This document shows positions 5,501 through 7,866 of a stretch of DNA of 7,866 nt, in pieces. Origin of the DNA: Collinsella sp. GTDB lineage: Bacteria; Actinomycetota; Coriobacteriia; Coriobacteriales; Coriobacteriaceae. Position numbers and translations under genes: made by a program. Below the pieces are notes generated by a model. The model made no database searches. It was not told the DNA's origin and worked only from the letters and a program-made list of their open reading frames with translations. The stretch lies in contig WGSL01000078.1 of the NCBI GenBank assembly GCA_014871665.1, forward strand, positions 1 through 7,866. Direction: 5' to 3'. Position 1 is the stretch's first letter, and each line of letters begins with the position of its first letter.

Positions 5501-5549
5501 GCTAGGACTTTTACAATGCTGCCGAAAGACACGAAAGGTTCCATCCGTC

Positions 5550-6638
5550 ATGGATTTGCTGATTGATATTCTGCTCGACGCCGGCAAGGACACGCTCTCG
5601 CTTGTGCCGTTTTTGTTGGTGACGTATCTGGCCCTCGAGACCTTGGAGCACGTCGCGGGCGACCGCGTTAACGGGGCCATCAAGCGCGCCGGCGCCGCAG
5701 GTCCCGTGGTTGGCTCGTTGCTGGGTATGGTGCCGCAGTGCGGCTTTTCGGCCATGGCGGCAACGCTGTACGCCGGTCGTGTCGTGACCTTGGGCACGTT
5801 GGTGGCGGTGTTCCTTTCGACCTCCGATGAGATGCTGCCGCTGTTGCTCGCCGAGCAGGTGCCCGTGCAGACCATGGCGATGCTTTTGGCTTCGAAGGCA
5901 CTGATCGCGCTGGTCACGGGCTTTATCGTGGACGCCGCCATTCGCGGCCTGCGTCGTAACGCTCGCGCGCATGCGGCGATTCGCCGTACCGTGCTGGGAA
6001 CCGCGGCCAACCCGGCCCACGTGAACTGCGCGCACGACGACCACACTGGCGGTGACATCATCGACGAGGTGGCCGAGGCGGGCGTGAGCGCCGATCACAT
6101 CCATGAGCTGTGCGAGCGCGACCATTGCGGTTGCGATGAAGACGAGGACGAGCACGAACACGGACATGGCCACGATCACGGTCATGAGGACGAGCATGAA
6201 CACCATGATGGCCACGGTCACTCCCGCTCTCACGAGGGCGCGCCCCTCCTGTCGATTATTCGCAGCGCCATCTCGCACACCGTGCAGGTATCGGTATTCA
6301 TTTTTCTGGTGACGCTGATTCTGGTCGCCGTGCTCGAGACCTTCGGCGAGTCCGCGATCGAGCAGTTCCTGCGTGGCAACGAGACGCTCGCCGTCCTGGG
6401 TTCGGCGCTTGTCGGCCTGATTCCCAACTGCTCGGCCAGCGTCGTCATCACACAACTGTACCTGGAAGGCGCGCTGCAGCTGGCCCCGATGCTCGCCGGC
6501 ACGCTCATCTCTGCTGGTGTGGGCTACCTGGTGCTGTTCCGCACCAACCGCAGCGCCCGCGAAAACGTCCTGTTCCTGATCATGATGTACGTCATCGGTG
6601 CCGGCTGGGGCCTCATCCTATCCGCCGTTGGCCTCTAA
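5550..6638 (+). CDS. Putative 10TM heavy-metal exporter (ArsP_2-like family) with His-rich loop
   Basis: A 362-residue integral membrane protein with two hydrophobic halves. Each half carries a related motif: GMVPQCGFSA around Cys64 in the first and GLIPNCSASV around Cys294 in the second, each preceded by VVGS or VLGS, which points to an internal duplication. Hydrophobic segments lie near 13-33, 52-72, 78-100, 107-133, 240-264, 278-300, 308-331 and 340-361. Between the halves, residues 155-230 form a hydrophilic loop with Cys160, Cys188, Cys193 and Cys195, then a His/Asp/Glu/Gly run at 198-228 that should bind divalent metal. This matches the PF11449-type putative heavy-metal exporters, sometimes named manganese transporters; no substrate is established from sequence. 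The ATG is preceded by AAAGG at a rather long distance of 11-12 bases. It is monocistronic, with its own promoter, an operator-like array and a strong terminator. Confidence 0.88.
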   Translation: MDLLIDILLDAGKDTLSLVPFLLVTYLALETLEHVAGDRVNGAIKRAGAAGPVVGSLLGMVPQCGFSAMAATLYAGRVVTLGTLVAVFLSTSDEMLPLLLAEQVPVQTMAMLLASKALIALVTGFIVDAAIRGLRRNARAHAAIRRTVLGTAANPAHVNCAHDDHTGGDIIDEVAEAGVSADHIHELCERDHCGCDEDEDEHEHGHGHDHGHEDEHEHHDGHGHSRSHEGAPLLSIIRSAISHTVQVSVFIFLVTLILVAVLETFGESAIEQFLRGNETLAVLGSALVGLIPNCSASVVITQLYLEGALQLAPMLAGTLISAGVGYLVLFRTNRSARENVLFLIMMYVIGAGWGLILSAVGL

Positions 6639-6646
6639 GTAGGCCT

Positions 6647-6722
6647 AAAAAAAGGGCTTCAAATAGCCATGCTCGGCGCCTGCGCAATGCGGCGACGCAT
6701 GGCATTTTGAAGCCCGTTTTTT
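6647..6722. terminator. Bidirectional intrinsic terminator
   Basis: GGGCTTCAAA (6654-6663) pairs perfectly with TTTGAAGCCC (6706-6715), and within it GCCATGC (6666-6672) pairs with GCATGGC (6697-6703). The stem is flanked by seven A on the left (6647-6653) and six T on the right (6717-6722), so it works as a rho-independent terminator in both directions. It ends the exporter transcript, whose stop codon is nine bases before the A-run, and the convergent transcript of the YaiI-like gene. Confidence 0.92.
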
Positions 6723-6768
6723 GTTGAGCCATGGATTTTGAGCGCTCACACCGCCCAAAGCAAAAAGC

Positions 6769-6795
6769 AGATTTCCGGACATGTCCCAAAAATCT
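6769..6795. repeat. Palindromic element downstream of the YaiI-like gene
   Basis: AGATTT (6769-6774) and AAATCT (6790-6795) flank the perfect ten-base palindrome GGACATGTCC (6777-6786). It lies just past the stop codon of the YaiI-like gene, separate from the long terminator. It occurs once here. Its form suggests a short dispersed palindromic repeat or a second transcript-end structure; I cannot verify copy number from this window. Confidence 0.4.
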
Positions 6796-6802
6796 ATCTT
6801 GG

Positions 6803-7285
6803 TTAGTGCAGCAGCTCGGTGAGGTTGCGCTTAAAGCGGGCGCGGTCTTCGCTGGTGAAGGCTGCCGGCCCGCGGGTGCGACCGCCAGCGCGACGCACCT
6901 TCTTTTCCTCGTGACGAATAAACAGCTGCATGTCGATGGTTGCTTTGTCGTACACACGCCCGCGCACACCGATTGCGGCGGCATCGCGGCCGAGCACCAT
7001 GCTCGCCAGGCCAATGTCCTGCGTCACGACCACGTCGCCCGCCTGCAGGCGTTCGACAATGGCAAAGTCGGCGCTGTCGGCGCCCACGCTCACATCGAGC
7101 GTCGTGACCCAAAAGCCGCGTCGCGCGTGCTCGGCATCACGCGGGTCGTCGCGGCGAATGTGCCGTTCCAGGTTTTGCGTGCTGTTGCCGGCGATAACAA
7201 CGGCGACGCCCGCCCGCCGCGCGCAATCAATCGACTCGCGCGTGACCGGGCAGGCGTCGGCATCAATAAAGAGCGTTCGTGGCAT
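6803..7285 (-). CDS. yaiI: YaiI/YqxD family protein (UPF0178, DUF188)
   Basis: A 160-residue protein matching the whole UPF0178 family pattern: IDADACPVT at 7-15 near the N-terminus, AGNSTQNL at 32-39, then VSVGADSADFAI at 65-76, GDVVVTQDIGLA at 82-93, YDKATID at 111-117, and the C-terminal GGRTRGP at 133-139 followed by a basic helix. Families of this kind are regarded as PIN-like folds with conserved acidic residues (here Asp8, Asp10, Asp73, Asp89), so a metal-dependent nuclease role is suspected but not established. The start ATG at 7285-7283 touches the stop codon of the upstream membrane-protein gene (TAGATG), without a good Shine-Dalgarno sequence of its own, so it is probably translated by coupling. 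The gene is complete and ordinary in length. Confidence 0.95.
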   Translation of the reverse strand: MPRTLFIDADACPVTRESIDCARRAGVAVVIAGNSTQNLERHIRRDDPRDAEHARRGFWVTTLDVSVGADSADFAIVERLQAGDVVVTQDIGLASMVLGRDAAAIGVRGRVYDKATIDMQLFIRHEEKKVRRAGGRTRGPAAFTSEDRARFKRNLTELLH

Positions 7286-7866
7286 CTAGTGCACCAGTTT
7301 GCCAAATTGAATAGCGCGAACAATCAGCGTAACGCCAAACACCAGCAGCGCGGCGCCGCTAAAGATAACGAGCATCTTGGCCGACCACAGCGGATAGATA
7401 AACACGAACATGCCGGCGATGATGGAGAGTGCGCCGCTCAGGATAGCGAGGGCGCGGTTGGACGAAAGCTCGGACTCCAGAATGGACATGACACCTTCGA
7501 CAATCCAGCCAAAGCCGGCCACGATAACCACCATCGTGGTGAGCGTCGCGGTCGAGAAGGCCTGGTTGCGCAGGATTATGACGCCGCCCAAGATAATGAG
7601 CAGGTTGGAGATGATGCTCGTCACGCGCCAGCCGGTGGGCAGCAGTGGCTCGAAAACAGCGGTAAACAGCCTGATCGCGGCCGTGATCACAAAGTAGAAG
7701 CCCAAGACGGTCGTTAGGAAGACGAGGGACTTGGCGGGCGCAAACAGCAGTGCGATGCCGGCGACGAGCGCCAAGACGCCCGTGATGGCGTAAATCCAGC
7801 GCACGGCCTTGGATGGCGCGAATTTTTGTGGTGTAAGAGGGAGGGCCGCGTCAGCGCCCCTTGCGC
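7286..7866 (-). CDS. HdeD/DUF308-type membrane protein, start beyond window edge
   Basis: At least 172 residues, mostly hydrophobic, with six likely membrane helices grouped in three similar pairs, as in the HdeD/DUF308 family (short helix-turn-helix repeats such as ITGVLALVAGIALLFAP, and LSGALSIIAGMFVFIYP later). HdeD itself is an acid-stress membrane protein in Escherichia coli; the role elsewhere is unknown. A GTG at 7804-7802 could start a 172-residue product, but AAGG lies only two bases before it, and the frame stays open without a stop through base 7866, encoding a plausible hydrophilic N-terminus. The true start is therefore probably outside the window and the gene is 5'-partial here. 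Its TAG (7288-7286) directly abuts the ATG of the YaiI-like gene, so the two form an operon. Confidence 0.85.
   Translation of the reverse strand, partial: ARGADAALPLTPQKFAPSKAVRWIYAITGVLALVAGIALLFAPAKSLVFLTTVLGFYFVITAAIRLFTAVFEPLLPTGWRVTSIISNLLIILGGVIILRNQAFSTATLTTMVVIVAGFGWIVEGVMSILESELSSNRALAILSGALSIIAGMFVFIYPLWSAKMLVIFSGAALLVFGVTLIVRAIQFGKLVH

Noticed and set aside
5511..6455. Minus-strand ORF of 314 codons
   Set aside because: Antisense of the membrane exporter, whose frame has matched hydrophobic segments and conserved motifs.
6731..7717. Long plus-strand ORF of 328 codons
   Set aside because: It lies opposite the YaiI-like and DUF308-type genes, whose frames have clear family motifs; its own product is low-complexity and lacks any domain.
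1..7866. tRNA, rRNA, CRISPR array, transposase or integrase
   Set aside because: No cloverleaf, rRNA-like block, regularly spaced repeat array, or mobile-element protein motif was found on either strand.

Overview
The window looks like a high-GC actinobacterial chromosome, most likely a gut Coriobacteriia such as Collinsella. That placement rests on codon and base use, on the style of the protein families, and on general familiarity with such genomes; no search was run. All genes run on the minus strand except one central metal-exporter gene.

Positions 1-2520 hold a compact metal-efflux unit transcribed leftwards. It consists of an SmtB-type ArsR repressor, a 72-residue stand-alone heavy-metal-associated (HMA) domain protein, and a P1B-2 type (Zn/Cd/Pb) P-type ATPase cut by the left window edge. 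The ATPase has no N-terminal HMA domain of its own, so the metal-binding module is supplied by a separate gene. The repressor promoter is a full-consensus TTGACA-16-TATAAT box. Two ATATGA-N8-TCATAT operator sites surround it, and a diverged third copy (16/20 identical to the first) sits just ahead of the ATPase gene.

Positions 2521-4408 form an AT-richer accessory insert. It carries one gene for a Vsr/DUF559-like PD-(D/E)XK protein whose C-terminal reading frame is broken at a CCCC-AAAA run; a 91-residue continuation follows in the +1 frame. Long gene-poor flanks (about 345 and 350 bases) lie on both sides.

Positions 4409-6722 are GC-rich again. A DnaQ-like DEDDh 3'-5' exonuclease with an unassigned N-terminal part (minus strand) is divergent from a 362-residue ArsP_2-like putative 10TM heavy-metal exporter with a His/Asp/Glu-rich cytoplasmic-type loop (plus strand). 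The 172-base space between them contains a good promoter for the exporter and four related copies of a GG-N-CAACTA-like motif arranged as two inverted pairs, suggesting a second regulator encoded elsewhere. A long bidirectional terminator separates the exporter from the converging genes to its right.

Positions 6723-7866 hold a YaiI/YqxD (UPF0178) protein and, immediately upstream of it with a TAGATG junction, an HdeD/DUF308-type membrane protein whose start lies beyond the right edge. In functional terms the window carries two independent metal-export systems with visibly different operator sequences, one accessory nuclease-like gene, and ordinary housekeeping-type genes.
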